In this document: in pieces, positions 1 through 7,154 of the stretch
Layout of the letters: every line of letters begins with the position of its first letter
How positions within the stretch are numbered: the stretch's first letter is position 1
Assembly (NCBI GenBank): GCA_019240125.1
Contig: JAFAYW010000264.1
Location: 1-38,039, forward strand
Source of the DNA: Alphaproteobacteria bacterium
Lineage (GTDB): Bacteria; Pseudomonadota; Alphaproteobacteria; ATCC43930; CGMCC-115725
DNA: 38,039 nucleotides
Direction of reading: 5' to 3'
Position numbers and translations under genes: made by a program
Notes under the pieces: model-generated
Database searches by the model: none
Told to the model about the DNA's origin: nothing
Seen by the model: only the letters and a program-made list of their open reading frames with translations

Positions 1-138
1 CCGCAGCTCCATGTTGAAGTTGAGCCCGCCGCGGATGATGTGCAGGTGATTGTCGATAAGCCCCGGCAATACGCGCCGGCCGCGCAGATCCACGGTGCGG
101 GTCCGCGCCCCGGCCAAACGAAGAACCTCGTGATCATG
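1..138. repeat. Terminal overlap, copy 1 (circular junction)
   Basis: Bases 1-138 are identical to bases 37902-38039. A direct repeat lying exactly at both ends of a contig is the usual sign of an assembled circular molecule, giving a unique length of 37,901 bp. The reading frame of the amidohydrolase continues through the repeat without a break, which supports circularity over a real terminal repeat. Confidence 0.93.
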
Positions 139-261
139 ACCGACCGCCATAAATTTGCCGTCGGCGATCGCGACGGCAGTCGCGGTGGGATTGCCCCGAT
201 CGAGCGTCGTGAACAGCCCGCGATGGAGGACCAGATCGGCTTCGCTCGCTTGCTCGGTCAT
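1..261 (-). CDS. YtcJ-like amidohydrolase, N-terminal part (continues at the window's right end)
   Basis: This is the 5' end of the amidohydrolase whose body lies at 36282-37901 once the circle is closed. The ATG at 261 gives MTEQASEADLVLHRGLFTTLD and runs on to the metal-binding HxH motif in GLIDNHLHI. The complete protein would be about 626 residues. The start overlaps the XapX stop by four bases (ATGA), so the two are probably translationally coupled. Amidohydro_3 enzymes hydrolyse C-N bonds in amides or cyclic amides at a metal centre; the substrate here is unknown. Confidence 0.9.
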   Translation of the reverse strand, partial: MTEQASEADLVLHRGLFTTLDRGNPTATAVAIADGKFMAVGHDHEVLRLAGARTRTVDLRGRRVLPGLIDNHLHIIRGGLNFNMELR

Positions 262-539
262 AAGGGAGCCTCCGAAACGTGGGTTGGCGAGCTCGGCGTC
301 GAATGACGGCCCGGAAGCGCGCCGAAGAGGTGCGCGGTACATGCCGACTGGCGCCAGGCCGAAGGCAGGTCGCAACCGGCAAGAAGGCTCTGCCCGATGG
401 GAATGATCTGCTCGCCGATCAGAATGCCGAGCAGCCCGATCAGCGCGACGAGGGGCGGCGCCGGTGACCTGACGCCAAGGAAACTGTAGATCACCCCGAC
501 CAAAACCCCGGCGCCGAGCGACAGCAGATATATCTTCAT
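258..539 (-). CDS. XapX domain (DUF1427) small membrane protein
   Basis: A 93-residue protein starting MKIYLLSLGAGVLVGVIYSF and continuing LGVRSPAPPLVALIGLLGILIGEQ, which is the XapX/DUF1427 signature: two short hydrophobic helices joined by an RSPAPP turn. The usual domain is about 50 residues. The roughly 40-residue polar tail here is longer than normal and may simply be read-through into the overlapped start of the amidohydrolase. The gene sits 22 bases after the isochorismatase-like gene and overlaps the amidohydrolase by four bases, so all three form one minus-strand operon. XapX proteins are often found beside isochorismatase-like and amidohydrolase genes in alphaproteobacteria; their biochemical role is not established. 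Confidence 0.85.
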   Translation of the reverse strand: MKIYLLSLGAGVLVGVIYSFLGVRSPAPPLVALIGLLGILIGEQIIPIGQSLLAGCDLPSAWRQSACTAHLFGALPGRHSTPSSPTHVSEAPL

Positions 540-561
540 CGGCAACCTCCGTCGTAAAGGC

Positions 562-1215
562 TCAGTGTCCCTCGCTGCCGCCGAACATCGTCTTGGCGTA
601 GATGAGGCCGAGCCCGTAAGCGCCGCCGAATCGCTTCGCGATCCCGGTCGTGAGTTCATAGGTGTCGGCGCGCGCCCAATCGCGTTGCAGCTCGAGGAGA
701 TACTGCAGGGCGGTCATCGGGCGGGCCCCCGCCTGCACCATGCGATCCATGGCCCGTTCGTGCGCCTCGGCCGAGACGTCGCCGCACGCATCCGCGAGGA
801 CATATACCTCGTACCCCTGATCGATCGCCGAGAGCGCCGGCCCGACGATGCAGACGCTGGTCCACAAGCCGCACAGGACGATCCGGCTCTTGCCGATCTC
901 GTTGACCTGGGCGATGACGGCGGCATCCTCCCAGGTATTCATCGAGGTGCGGTCGAGCAGCTTCTGACCCGGAAAGGCTTCGGTGATCTCGCCGAACATC
1001 GGGCCCGAAAAGCTCTTTTCGGCGACCGTGGTGAGAATCGTCGAGACCCCGAACCCGGCCGCGGCATGCGCAACGAGCGCTGCGTTGTTCCGGAGCATCA
1101 CGGCATCGATCGATTTGGTGGCGAAGGACATCTGCGACTGGAAGTCGATCATGATGAGGGTATGATCTTTGTTCACCAGCAGCATCTTGCCAGGGACTGG
1201 TTTCGCGGAAGGCAT
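562..1215 (-). CDS. Isochorismatase-family (YcaC-like) cysteine hydrolase
   Basis: A 217-residue cytosolic hydrolase with the isochorismatase fold. The catalytic triad can be placed at Asp24 (LIMIDFQSQM), Lys67 (TVAEKSF) and the nucleophile Cys122 (LWTSVCIVGPA). The start is ATG at 1215, preceded by AAAGGAG seven to eight bases upstream. The pattern MIDFQSQMSFATKSIDA resembles YcaC-type hydrolases, not EntB or nicotinamidase. It is the first intact gene of the minus-strand cluster continuing with XapX and the amidohydrolase. Family members cleave isochorismate-like ethers or small amides; the substrate cannot be deduced. A second hydrolase upstream survives only as a fragment (1383-1501). Confidence 0.9.
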   Translation of the reverse strand: MPSAKPVPGKMLLVNKDHTLIMIDFQSQMSFATKSIDAVMLRNNAALVAHAAAGFGVSTILTTVAEKSFSGPMFGEITEAFPGQKLLDRTSMNTWEDAAVIAQVNEIGKSRIVLCGLWTSVCIVGPALSAIDQGYEVYVLADACGDVSAEAHERAMDRMVQAGARPMTALQYLLELQRDWARADTYELTTGIAKRFGGAYGLGLIYAKTMFGGSEGH

Positions 1216-1271
1216 TTGCTTCTCCTTTGCAGAAAGACCGGTGATCCGTGTGCATCATTACTTGATTTGGC

Positions 1272-1303
1272 ATGTACATTAAGACATTTACTATTCCTGT
1301 CGA
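1272..1303 (-). promoter_or_regulatory. Possible promoter and ATGTACAT palindrome upstream of the isochorismatase-like gene
   Basis: On the minus strand TCGACA (1303-1298) is followed after 16 bases by TAATGT (1281-1276), a weak match to a sigma-70 promoter. The palindrome ATGTACAT lies at 1272-1279. The stretch 1216-1382 is AT-richer than the flanking genes, as expected for a control region. No transcript end can be fixed. Confidence 0.3.
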
Positions 1304-1382
1304 GTAAAAAGGAATCACCGCTATAATCGCGGTCTTACGGCGACTTAGGTTCGCACTTGGCGAAAGGCGAGAAGATCCGCAT

Positions 1383-1501
1383 TTAATAACTTCGGGGTGG
1401 GTCGGGCACATTCCGTGCGGAAGCCCCCGATAGGTCTTGAGCGTGTCGTCCCTCAGCAGCTTGACCGAGAGAGCGCCGGCATTGGCGTAAGGGACGGTGA
1501 G
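1383..1501 (-). pseudogene. C-terminal fragment of an alpha/beta hydrolase (non-haem chloroperoxidase type)
   Basis: Minus-strand translation gives TVPYANAGALSVKLLRDDTL, then KTYRGLPHGMCPTHPEVI. This matches the end of alpha/beta-hydrolase esterases/chloroperoxidases, with the motif around the catalytic His (PHG) and the typical THxxxIN stretch, here cut off at I-K. No start codon, nucleophile elbow or catalytic Asp can be found upstream, where Dps ends at 1567. It is therefore a remnant of about 40 codons. Such hydrolases are common companions of isochorismatase-like genes, so the cluster probably once encoded a complete one. Confidence 0.7.
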
Positions 1502-1566
1502 CGTCCCGCTTGGACGAGGCGAAGGGTGAGAAGAGTCGGAACCTGGCCAACCCCGACGCGCGGCGC

Positions 1567-2058
1567 TCATGCGTCACCTGACGCCGCGTGCGCCTCAACA
1601 AACCAAAGCAATTGGTCGATACCCCGCGAGATTTCCGTGAACACGTCGGCAGTCGTTTGATCCCCGACATCGGCTGCCGCGCCGATCGCGTGGCGCACGG
1701 AGCCGCCAAATAGCGCCAGCGCGGTCGATAACGCCTCTACGTGCGCGCTGCTGTCCGTAATGTTCAGCGGATATATCGGCAGGCTTGAACGCTCGGCGGT
1801 GATCCGCGCCGTGCCTTCTGCCTGACCTCCGAGCGAGGCAATGCGCTCCGCGATCAGATCGCTGAAGCCGCCGATGTCGCCGGCGATCCGATCAAACAGC
1901 GCATGCATCGCAACGAAGTTGGCCCCCTTCACGGTCCAGTGTGCCTGCTTCGCCTGACTGGCAAGATCGATCGCGTCCGAAAGACGAGGCTGCAGGAGCC
2001 CGATTGCGGAGTTGCGGGTATTCGCCGAGAGATCAATTTTCGAGCTGTTGCTCGACAT
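1567..2058 (-). CDS. dps: Dps-family ferritin-like DNA-protection protein
   Basis: A 163-residue protein with the Dps signature: QAKQAHWTVKGANFVAMHAL, then a downstream FDRIAGDIGGFSDLIAERIASLGG. The ferroxidase residues at the dodecamer interface (His in AHW, His in MHALFD, Asp in AGDIGG, Glu in AERI) are recognisable. Dps oxidises and stores iron using hydrogen peroxide and can shield DNA. The start is ATG at 2058, with GGAGG six bases upstream. The longer upstream reading frame has no comparable ribosome site and overlaps the divergent regulator. It is separated from the isochorismatase-like gene by the hydrolase fragment and may be a separate transcript. Confidence 0.92.
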   Translation of the reverse strand: MSSNSSKIDLSANTRNSAIGLLQPRLSDAIDLASQAKQAHWTVKGANFVAMHALFDRIAGDIGGFSDLIAERIASLGGQAEGTARITAERSSLPIYPLNITDSSAHVEALSTALALFGGSVRHAIGAAADVGDQTTADVFTEISRGIDQLLWFVEAHAASGDA

Positions 2059-2209
2059 CCGGTCCTCCGCGCTCGGTAGCCAGGGGACCCTAGCCCGGCG
2101 CGCGGTAAGGCCCGGAGTTAAGTCTTGTGAATTGTCGCTGCGCGCCGGCCAAGGAGCTTGGCCCGGATCGACCCCTTGCAGTCCCCGCGCGCGGGCGTGA
2201 AGCTTACCA

Positions 2210-2230
2210 ACCGAGCGAGCACCGCTCGGT
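2210..2230. promoter_or_regulatory. Inverted repeat upstream of the regulator gene
   Basis: ACCGAGCG (2210-2217) and CGCTCGGT (2223-2230) form a perfect 8-bp inverted repeat with a five-base spacer. It ends 21 bases before the GTG of the winged-helix regulator, in the 193-base divergent gap with dps. Position and symmetry suit an operator, perhaps for the adjacent regulator. A short hairpin in its leader is the alternative. Confidence 0.5.
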
Positions 2231-2251
2231 GCTCCTTGCTGGGGTATCTGG

Positions 2252-5101
2252 GTGTCCATTCCATCCCCCATCGCCGGCGCCGACGGCCTTGCCTTTGGGC
2301 CCTTTCGCCTGTTTCCCGCGCAACGCCGCCTAATGGAGGCAGGAGAGGCGATCCCGCTCGGTAGCCGCGCGCTCGACATCCTGATCGCCTTGGTGAGACA
2401 TGCCGGGGAGACGGTCAGCAAAGACGAGCTCATGGCGCTCGTCTGGCCGGACACGGTGGTCGAGGACAATACGCTGCGGGTCCATATGACCGCTCTTCGG
2501 CGTGCGCTCGGCGCCGGCGGCGCCGGCCGCCGTTTCGTCGCGAACATTCCCGGCCGGGGATACCGGTTTATCGCACCGGTAACGGCGGCGGAGGAGCCTG
2601 CACCGTCCGCGGAGATCCGCGGCTTGCACAACCTCCCCTCCCAATTGACAAAGCTAATCGGGCGTGATGATGCCGTTGCGGAACTTGTCAATCGATTGCC
2701 GCGCCAGCGCTTCCTCACGATCACGGGCGCCGGCGGGATTGGCAAAACCGGGGTAGCCCTGGCGGTTGCCAATCGGCTGATCGGCAGATATCAGCACGGC
2801 GTATGGCTCATTGACCTAGGGCCTCTCGCCGATGCGCGGCTGGTGCCCGGCACCATCGCATCCGCTCTCAGCTTGTCGGTGCGTGCGGAGGACCCGATCG
2901 CCGGCCTGGTCGAAGCCCTCGCTGAGCGGCAGATAGTACTGGTGCTGGATTGCTGCGAGCACCTCGTCGCGGGCGTGGCCGAAATGGCCGAAGCCCTGTC
3001 CCGGGCTGTTCCGGGCGCGCACCTACTTGTAACCAGCCGGGAGCCTTTGCGAGCCGAAGGCGAGTGGATCTACCGGCTTCCGCCGCTTCAAGTTCCCCCT
3101 ATCGCGCCAATTCCCGGCGTGGCGGACGCCCTTGGCTTCGCCGCCATTCAGTTGTTCGTCGAGCGCGCCGCGGCGAGCTCGGGATCTTTTGAACTGAAAG
3201 ACGCGGACGTGTCTTCCGTCGCCGACATTTGCCGTCGCCTGGATGGCATTCCTCTCGCCATAGAGCTTGCGGCGGCGCGCGTTGATTTTCTCGGCATACG
3301 TGGGCTCATCTCACTGCTCGACGATCGGTTTCGCCTGCTGATGCAGGGCCGCCGCACCGCGCTGCCGCGCCATCAATCGCTGCGCGCGACCCTGGACTGG
3401 AGCTACAGCCTGTTGGCCGAGACTGACCGGGTGATCCTCCGCCAACTCTCGACATTCCGGGGGTACTTCACGCTCGACGCCGCCGGCGCGGTGGTTGCTC
3501 ATCCCACGATCGCGACGTCCGCCATCTTGAACGGAGTCATCGGCTTAGCCGAAAAGTCGCTCATTGTCGCGGATGCCACGACCGAGACCATCCGGTTTCG
3601 CTTGCTCGACACCACCCGCGCCTACGCGCTCGAAAAGCTCACGGAGAGCGGAGAATTCAGCGAGGCTGCGCGCCGTCACGCCACTTACTTTTATGCGCTG
3701 CTTGACCAAGCTGAACCGCAATTCGCGGTTCAACCGAAGATCGAATGGCTCGGCACGTACGGCGGTCAAATCGATAATGTGCGGGCGGCGATCGATTGGG
3801 CCTTTTCGCCAAGCGGCGACGCTGCCCTCGGCGTGTCGCTGACCGTCGCGGCCGTTCCGCTCTGGATGAACCTTTCGCTGATAGGAGAATGTCGCGACCG
3901 CGTGAATCAAGCACTCTCCGCCCCGGAAACGGTTCGGGACGAGCGGCGCAGCATGCAACTCTACGCCGGACTGGGCGGAGCGCTCCTCTATACCGTCGGC
4001 CCGGGCGCCGAGGTTAATGAAGCCTGGACGAAGGCGCTCACGATCGCCGAGAGCCTTCGCGAGAACGATTGCCGGTTTCGCGCCCTCTGGGGATTGTGGG
4101 TCAGCCGCATCAATAACAGCGATCATCGGATCGCGCTCGATCTCGGGCGAAAGTTCCTCGCCGAAGCGACCAGGGTGCATAGCCTCATTGACTCGATCAT
4201 CGGCGATCGGATGGTTGGCTTCTCTTCGCACTTCCTGGGCGACCAGTCCGGTGCCCGCCGGCACCTTGAGCGCATGGCCAGCCGATACGTTCCCGAGCTT
4301 CATCGATCGCATATCCTTCGCTACCAATACGACCAATGGGCGACGGCCCTCGGAACCCTCGGGGTCATCTTATGGCTCCAAGGTTTTCCGGAGCAGGCCA
4401 TGGACGCCGTCGAAAAAGGCGTCAACGAGGCTGTTGCCGTCGACCACGCTGTGTCGTTGTGCAGCGTCTTGGCCCAGGGTGCGTGCCCGGTGGCCGTCTT
4501 CACCGGTAACATCGAGGCCGGGGAGCGCTTTGTCGTGATGCTTCTGGACAGTGCGGCAAAGCACGGGCTCGAGGTCTGGCACGCGATCGGGCGCTGCTTT
4601 GAGGACATGCTGCAGATACGGCATGGAGACGCCGCCTCCGGGTTGCACAGCCTGGGTGAGAAATTGCGGCAGCTTCCCGAGGCGAGGTTTGCGCTCCGTT
4701 ACCCGTCTTTCCTTGCCGAGTTTGCTGCGGCAGTCCCTGCGCAGGAGCGGGCCCAAGGTCTGCAGGCAATCGACCGAGCCATCGACCGGTGCGAGCGCCA
4801 CGACGATCGGTGGTATTTTCCCGAGCTTCTGCGCATCAAATCGAGGCTGTTGTTATTGGAGGAGAACGTGAGCCATGCGCCGGCGGAACGATACCTGATC
4901 GACTCGCTCGATTGGGCGCGGCGCCAAGGAAGCCGGTCTTGGGAGCTGCGCACTGCCATAAGCCTTGCCGAATTGCGCCGTGACGAGGGCCATGCCAAAG
5001 AGGCTGAAAATATATTGCGGCCGGTTTACGAGCGGTTCACCGAAGGCTTCTACACCGCCGATCTTCAACAAGCGCAAACGCTGCTAGATCAACTCGGTTG
5101 A
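2252..5101 (+). CDS. Winged-helix / STAND NTPase / TPR-like transcriptional regulator
   Basis: A 949-residue cytosolic regulator. Residues about 12-112 form an OmpR/CadC-type winged helix (FGPFRLFPAQRRLME, ending NIPGRGYRFIAPV). A linker leads to an NB-ARC-like NTPase with Walker A GAGGIGKT at 159-166, a Walker B-like LVLDCCEHL, and a sensor-type LLVTSREPLR. The second half is helical and TPR-like. This architecture resembles AfsR/SARP-like regulators and is common in alphaproteobacteria beside small hydrolase clusters. It is divergent from dps and the isochorismatase-XapX-amidohydrolase genes, so control of that module is a reasonable inference. The start is the GTG at 2252, the first in frame, with no strong ribosome site; the true start may be slightly further in. 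The ligand is unknown. Confidence 0.88.
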   Translation: MSIPSPIAGADGLAFGPFRLFPAQRRLMEAGEAIPLGSRALDILIALVRHAGETVSKDELMALVWPDTVVEDNTLRVHMTALRRALGAGGAGRRFVANIPGRGYRFIAPVTAAEEPAPSAEIRGLHNLPSQLTKLIGRDDAVAELVNRLPRQRFLTITGAGGIGKTGVALAVANRLIGRYQHGVWLIDLGPLADARLVPGTIASALSLSVRAEDPIAGLVEALAERQIVLVLDCCEHLVAGVAEMAEALSRAVPGAHLLVTSREPLRAEGEWIYRLPPLQVPPIAPIPGVADALGFAAIQLFVERAAASSGSFELKDADVSSVADICRRLDGIPLAIELAAARVDFLGIRGLISLLDDRFRLLMQGRRTALPRHQSLRATLDWSYSLLAETDRVILRQLSTFRGYFTLDAAGAVVAHPTIATSAILNGVIGLAEKSLIVADATTETIRFRLLDTTRAYALEKLTESGEFSEAARRHATYFYALLDQAEPQFAVQPKIEWLGTYGGQIDNVRAAIDWAFSPSGDAALGVSLTVAAVPLWMNLSLIGECRDRVNQALSAPETVRDERRSMQLYAGLGGALLYTVGPGAEVNEAWTKALTIAESLRENDCRFRALWGLWVSRINNSDHRIALDLGRKFLAEATRVHSLIDSIIGDRMVGFSSHFLGDQSGARRHLERMASRYVPELHRSHILRYQYDQWATALGTLGVILWLQGFPEQAMDAVEKGVNEAVAVDHAVSLCSVLAQGACPVAVFTGNIEAGERFVVMLLDSAAKHGLEVWHAIGRCFEDMLQIRHGDAASGLHSLGEKLRQLPEARFALRYPSFLAEFAAAVPAQERAQGLQAIDRAIDRCERHDDRWYFPELLRIKSRLLLLEENVSHAPAERYLIDSLDWARRQGSRSWELRTAISLAELRRDEGHAKEAENILRPVYERFTEGFYTADLQQAQTLLDQLG

Positions 5102-5125
5102 ACCTCCCCTGCTGTCCCCTTCCCG

Positions 5126-5153
5126 AGCATGACGGCGACCATGCTGCGGTTTT
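5126..5153 (+). terminator. Possible terminator after the regulator gene
   Basis: AGCATG (5126-5131) and CATGCT (5140-5145) form a six-base stem with an eight-base loop, followed by GCGGTTTT. It begins 25 bases after the regulator stop. The stem is short and the T run is interrupted from it, so this is only a tentative rho-independent terminator. Confidence 0.35.
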
Positions 5154-5173
5154 AGTTAGGCGTCTAAGTCGAC

Positions 5174-5189
5174 ATGAATTCATGAATTC
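5174..5189. repeat. ATGAATTC tandem repeat, copy at the repC end
   Basis: The 16-mer ATGAATTCATGAATTC, two tandem ATGAATTC units, overlaps the repC stop codon: the TGA at 5182-5180 is read from inside the repeat on the minus strand. The same 16-mer recurs at 8273 and 12300, with close variants at 7119, 7141 and 8203. See the finding on a possible centromere. Confidence 0.85.
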
Positions 5190-6508
5190 CACACTTCATG
5201 AGAGGCCCGATCATGCTGGCCTCGAACGCGGCGCTCGCCTTCCGGCTTCGCCGCCCGGCGCAGCCCCCAGACGGTCCGGTCCAGATTGAGCTCCCCGGCC
5301 CGGGCTTTGGTGACCATGCCGTGGAAATAGCCGCCGGGCGACGCCGTGAAATGCGCCGGGTCCTTGGTCGAGACGATGGCGAGCGCCACGGCCGCGAGTT
5401 CACGGCCCATGGCAAGGCAGGCCTCACCCCACAAGCTCTTGCTGACCCCCAGATCGTGCCGCAGCCAGTCGGCGGCATCGATTAGCTCCGGCCAGGTCGG
5501 GCTGGCTCGCCGCAGATAGGGTTTGAGCTTGGGTGCAAGCCGCACCAGCTCCTCCGGGGCGATCCCGTGCACCATCCCCTTCTCTGGCGCGCGCCGTGCC
5601 TCAGACGGAGCCGGATCGGGCAAACCCCCCTCCCCTCCCCTGCTACGTTCTTTGGCTGCGATTACCGTATCCTTTTTAGGATTAGGGGTTGGTTTGTAGT
5701 TGTTATAGTGGAGCCGGTTTTCCGCCCCCATGGGGTCGGATTCCACTGATCCTAAGAGCTCCTCCAGCCGCTCGCGCGCAACACGCTGCCGGCGTTCCAG
5801 GCTCAGGACGCCGACCTGCATCTCATCCGAACGCTCGACGGCCTTCAGCGCACGCCCGAGGGCGGCGCAATCACGGCCGAGCGTGATCCACTCCTCGCCG
5901 GCGAAGCCGTATTCGGCGACCGTTTCGAGGATCTGGGCGATGCCCTTTTTGGCGATCGTCGCCCGCCGCCGCAGCCGGCCCATGGCGGCGCGTTCCGCCC
6001 TGCCCTCCCCTGCCAGCCGCTTAAATTCGCCGTAGCGCGCGGCAAGCGGCGCCAGATCGAAACCGTAGGCCTCGATGATGCGCTTGTGACCGTCACGACG
6101 GCCGTAGCGCTTGCCATTAGGGCTGTCCTGCATGGCGATGACGCCGAGCTCGATCAGCGAGCGGTTGATCGCTTTCGCTTGGGTCGGCGAGAGCCCGAGC
6201 GCCTCCTGCTGCATGCGGGCCGAGGGCCAGACAATCGGCCGGCTGCCCTTTTGCCAATCCTGCGGCTGGGTGAAGCAGAACAGCCAGTCGACCGCATGCA
6301 CCAGGCGCGGCGAAATGCCAAGCTGCGGCGCCGCTTCCTTGAAAGCCGCCAGCAGCTGCCCCGGCAGGCTGACGCCTTCCGGCAGGCCGCCGAAATGCTC
6401 CGCCGCGCGGTCAACCCGTAGCAGCCCCGGCGTCAGTCGCCGGAACCCGGTCGGCCGGTGGGCAGACCTTCCCTGTGGCGCCTCTTGGGCGCAATTCTCT
6501 TGTGCCAT
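5180..6508 (-). CDS. repC: Plasmid replication initiator RepC
   Basis: A 442-residue protein of the RepC family of repABC-type plasmids. The N-terminal RP-C domain (about 40-170) carries LGISPRLVHAVDWLFCFTQP, then RPIVWPSARMQQEALGLSPTQAKAINRSL and DSPNGKRYGRRDGHKRI, typical DNA-binding helices. The C-terminal RP-C_C domain follows a low-complexity linker at about 260-300. RepC binds an AT-rich origin, usually inside its own gene, and is rate-limiting for replication. The start is ATG at 6508 with GGAGG upstream. Unlike classical repABC operons there is no repA/repB directly upstream. A small RHH gene and an antisense RNA locus occupy that position, while ParA and ParB genes of different type lie further upstream. 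Confidence 0.92.
   Translation of the reverse strand: MAQENCAQEAPQGRSAHRPTGFRRLTPGLLRVDRAAEHFGGLPEGVSLPGQLLAAFKEAAPQLGISPRLVHAVDWLFCFTQPQDWQKGSRPIVWPSARMQQEALGLSPTQAKAINRSLIELGVIAMQDSPNGKRYGRRDGHKRIIEAYGFDLAPLAARYGEFKRLAGEGRAERAAMGRLRRRATIAKKGIAQILETVAEYGFAGEEWITLGRDCAALGRALKAVERSDEMQVGVLSLERRQRVARERLEELLGSVESDPMGAENRLHYNNYKPTPNPKKDTVIAAKERSRGGEGGLPDPAPSEARRAPEKGMVHGIAPEELVRLAPKLKPYLRRASPTWPELIDAADWLRHDLGVSKSLWGEACLAMGRELAAVALAIVSTKDPAHFTASPGGYFHGMVTKARAGELNLDRTVWGLRRAAKPEGERRVRGQHDRASHEVWNS
5640..5740. other. Candidate origin of replication (AT-rich segment inside repC)
   Basis: Around 5645-5730 the otherwise GC-rich repC sequence becomes markedly AT-rich (for example GTATCCTTTTTAGGATTAGG). 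It encodes the interdomain linker LHYNNYKPTPNPKKDTVIAA. In characterised repABC plasmids the origin lies in the central AT-rich part of repC, so this is the best candidate here. No iterons were recognised, and the call rests on position and composition. Confidence 0.55.
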
Positions 6509-6577
6509 GTCGCGTCCTCCTTTGCGGGTTGATCGCGACGGGCAAGCCTCCGGCGTTTACGGAAACGGCAATTTCCG

Positions 6578-6607
6578 TTGACAGCGGCGGTGACTAGTGT
6601 CTATGGT
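6578..6607 (+). promoter_or_regulatory. Promoter of the antisense RNA upstream of repC
   Basis: A perfect -35 TTGACA (6578-6583) is followed after 18 bases by TATGGT (6602-6607). It reads away from repC on the plus strand, inside the repC leader. A strong promoter in this orientation is what repABC-type counter-transcribed RNA genes have. Confidence 0.6.
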
Positions 6608-6612
6608 CGGAG

Positions 6613-6692
6613 CTGCGATACTTCTTCGACCAAGGCCTCTAGGCCCGTCACGAGATTTGAAAGCCCGCCCGGCAAGGCGGGCTTTCGCATTT
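6613..6692 (+). ncRNA. Counter-transcribed RNA against the repC leader (inc-alpha-like)
   Basis: Between the upstream RHH gene (stop at 6701) and the repC start (6508) lies a plus-strand promoter (6578-6607) and, 50 bases after its predicted start, a strong hairpin followed by a T-rich stretch. The predicted RNA is about 75-80 nt and fully antisense to the repC mRNA leader. In repABC plasmids a ctRNA at exactly this place pairs with the repC leader, promotes its premature termination and sets copy number and incompatibility. The ends given are estimates; expression is inferred. Confidence 0.62.
6659..6686 (+). terminator. Hairpin terminator of the antisense RNA
   Basis: GAAAGCCCGCC (6659-6669) and GGCGGGCTTTC (6676-6686) form a perfect 11-bp stem with loop CGGCAA. 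On the plus strand GCATTTCTTG follows, typical of a rho-independent terminator. On the minus strand the same hairpin falls between the RHH gene and repC, where it could act as the conditional attenuator of the repC transcript. Confidence 0.7.
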
Positions 6693-6700
6693 CTTGATCG

Positions 6701-6907
6701 TTACTGCTGGGCGGTCTGCCTCCCCTGTTCGATGAGTTGCAACAGCGCCTGGCTGCGGCTGCGCAAGCCCTCCCGCTCCTTGAACTCGTCAAGAAAAGCG
6801 ACGGTCTCGCGCGGCAGCGCGGCGATGAACTGATGCTGGCCTTCAGCCGCGAGCCGGCGGCGGTAGGCGCGATCTTTTGGGCTGATCGGGTTGATGATGC
6901 TTCGCAC
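6701..6907 (-). CDS. Small ribbon-helix-helix (CopG-like) regulator upstream of repC
   Basis: A 68-residue protein. The central stretch QHQFIAALPRETVAFLDEFK, then EREGLRSRSQALLQLIEQG, has the beta-helix-helix pattern of ribbon-helix-helix DNA-binding proteins. The start is GTG at 6907 with AGGAGG nine to ten bases upstream. It is co-oriented with repC, ends 192 bases before it, and is separated from it by the antisense RNA locus. A perfect 12-bp palindrome (6926-6937) just upstream of its start is a natural autoregulatory operator. A role as repressor of repC or of itself is an inference from position, as for CopG-type copy-control proteins. Confidence 0.7.
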   Translation of the reverse strand: MRSIINPISPKDRAYRRRLAAEGQHQFIAALPRETVAFLDEFKEREGLRSRSQALLQLIEQGRQTAQQ

Positions 6908-6925
6908 GCACGCCCCTCCTCCTGA

Positions 6926-6947
6926 CTCGCTAGCGAGAAGGACTATA
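6926..6947 (-). promoter_or_regulatory. Palindromic operator and -10 box before the RHH gene
   Basis: CTCGCTAGCGAG (6926-6937) is a perfect 12-bp palindrome, 19 bases before the GTG start at 6907. On the minus strand TATAGT (6947-6942) just precedes it and could be a -10 box, placing the palindrome over the transcription start. No convincing -35 is seen. The arrangement suggests autorepression by the encoded RHH protein. Confidence 0.5.
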
Positions 6948-7100
6948 ACTAAATCTGGGGGTCGTCTACCGGTGCAAAGACTAGAGTGGCCGCTTGTGCC
7001 CTGATTCTATTGCTTTTCCGCGGCCCGTTTCGCGCGCGGAAAGTTGCAGCTCACCTGTTTTAGCTGAGAGCCCGAGTCGTCGAATCGGCGCCCGGTCAAT

Positions 7101-7154
7101 TTCATTAATTCATCAGCTTATGAATTCGTGAATTCGACAATTCATGAATTCATG
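7101..7154. repeat. ATGAATTC-type repeat cluster downstream of the ParA partner gene
   Basis: The stretch holds TTCATTAATTCAT (7101-7113), TATGAATTCGTGAATTC (7119-7135) and TTCATGAATTCATG (7141-7154). The last copy supplies the TGA stop of the 7150-7449 gene, read on the minus strand. The rest of the gap from 6938 to 7100 shows no gene. Confidence 0.75.

Noticed and set aside
565..1326. Plus-strand 253-residue frame opposite the isochorismatase-like gene
   Set aside because: Antisense shadow; composition dominated by Arg/Gly/Asp, and the opposite strand encodes a clear enzyme.
5174..5189. ATGAATTC repeats as cloning-site artefacts (they contain EcoRI sites)
   Set aside because: They occur at several separate places in diverged forms and are built into coding sequence, which vector linkers would not be.
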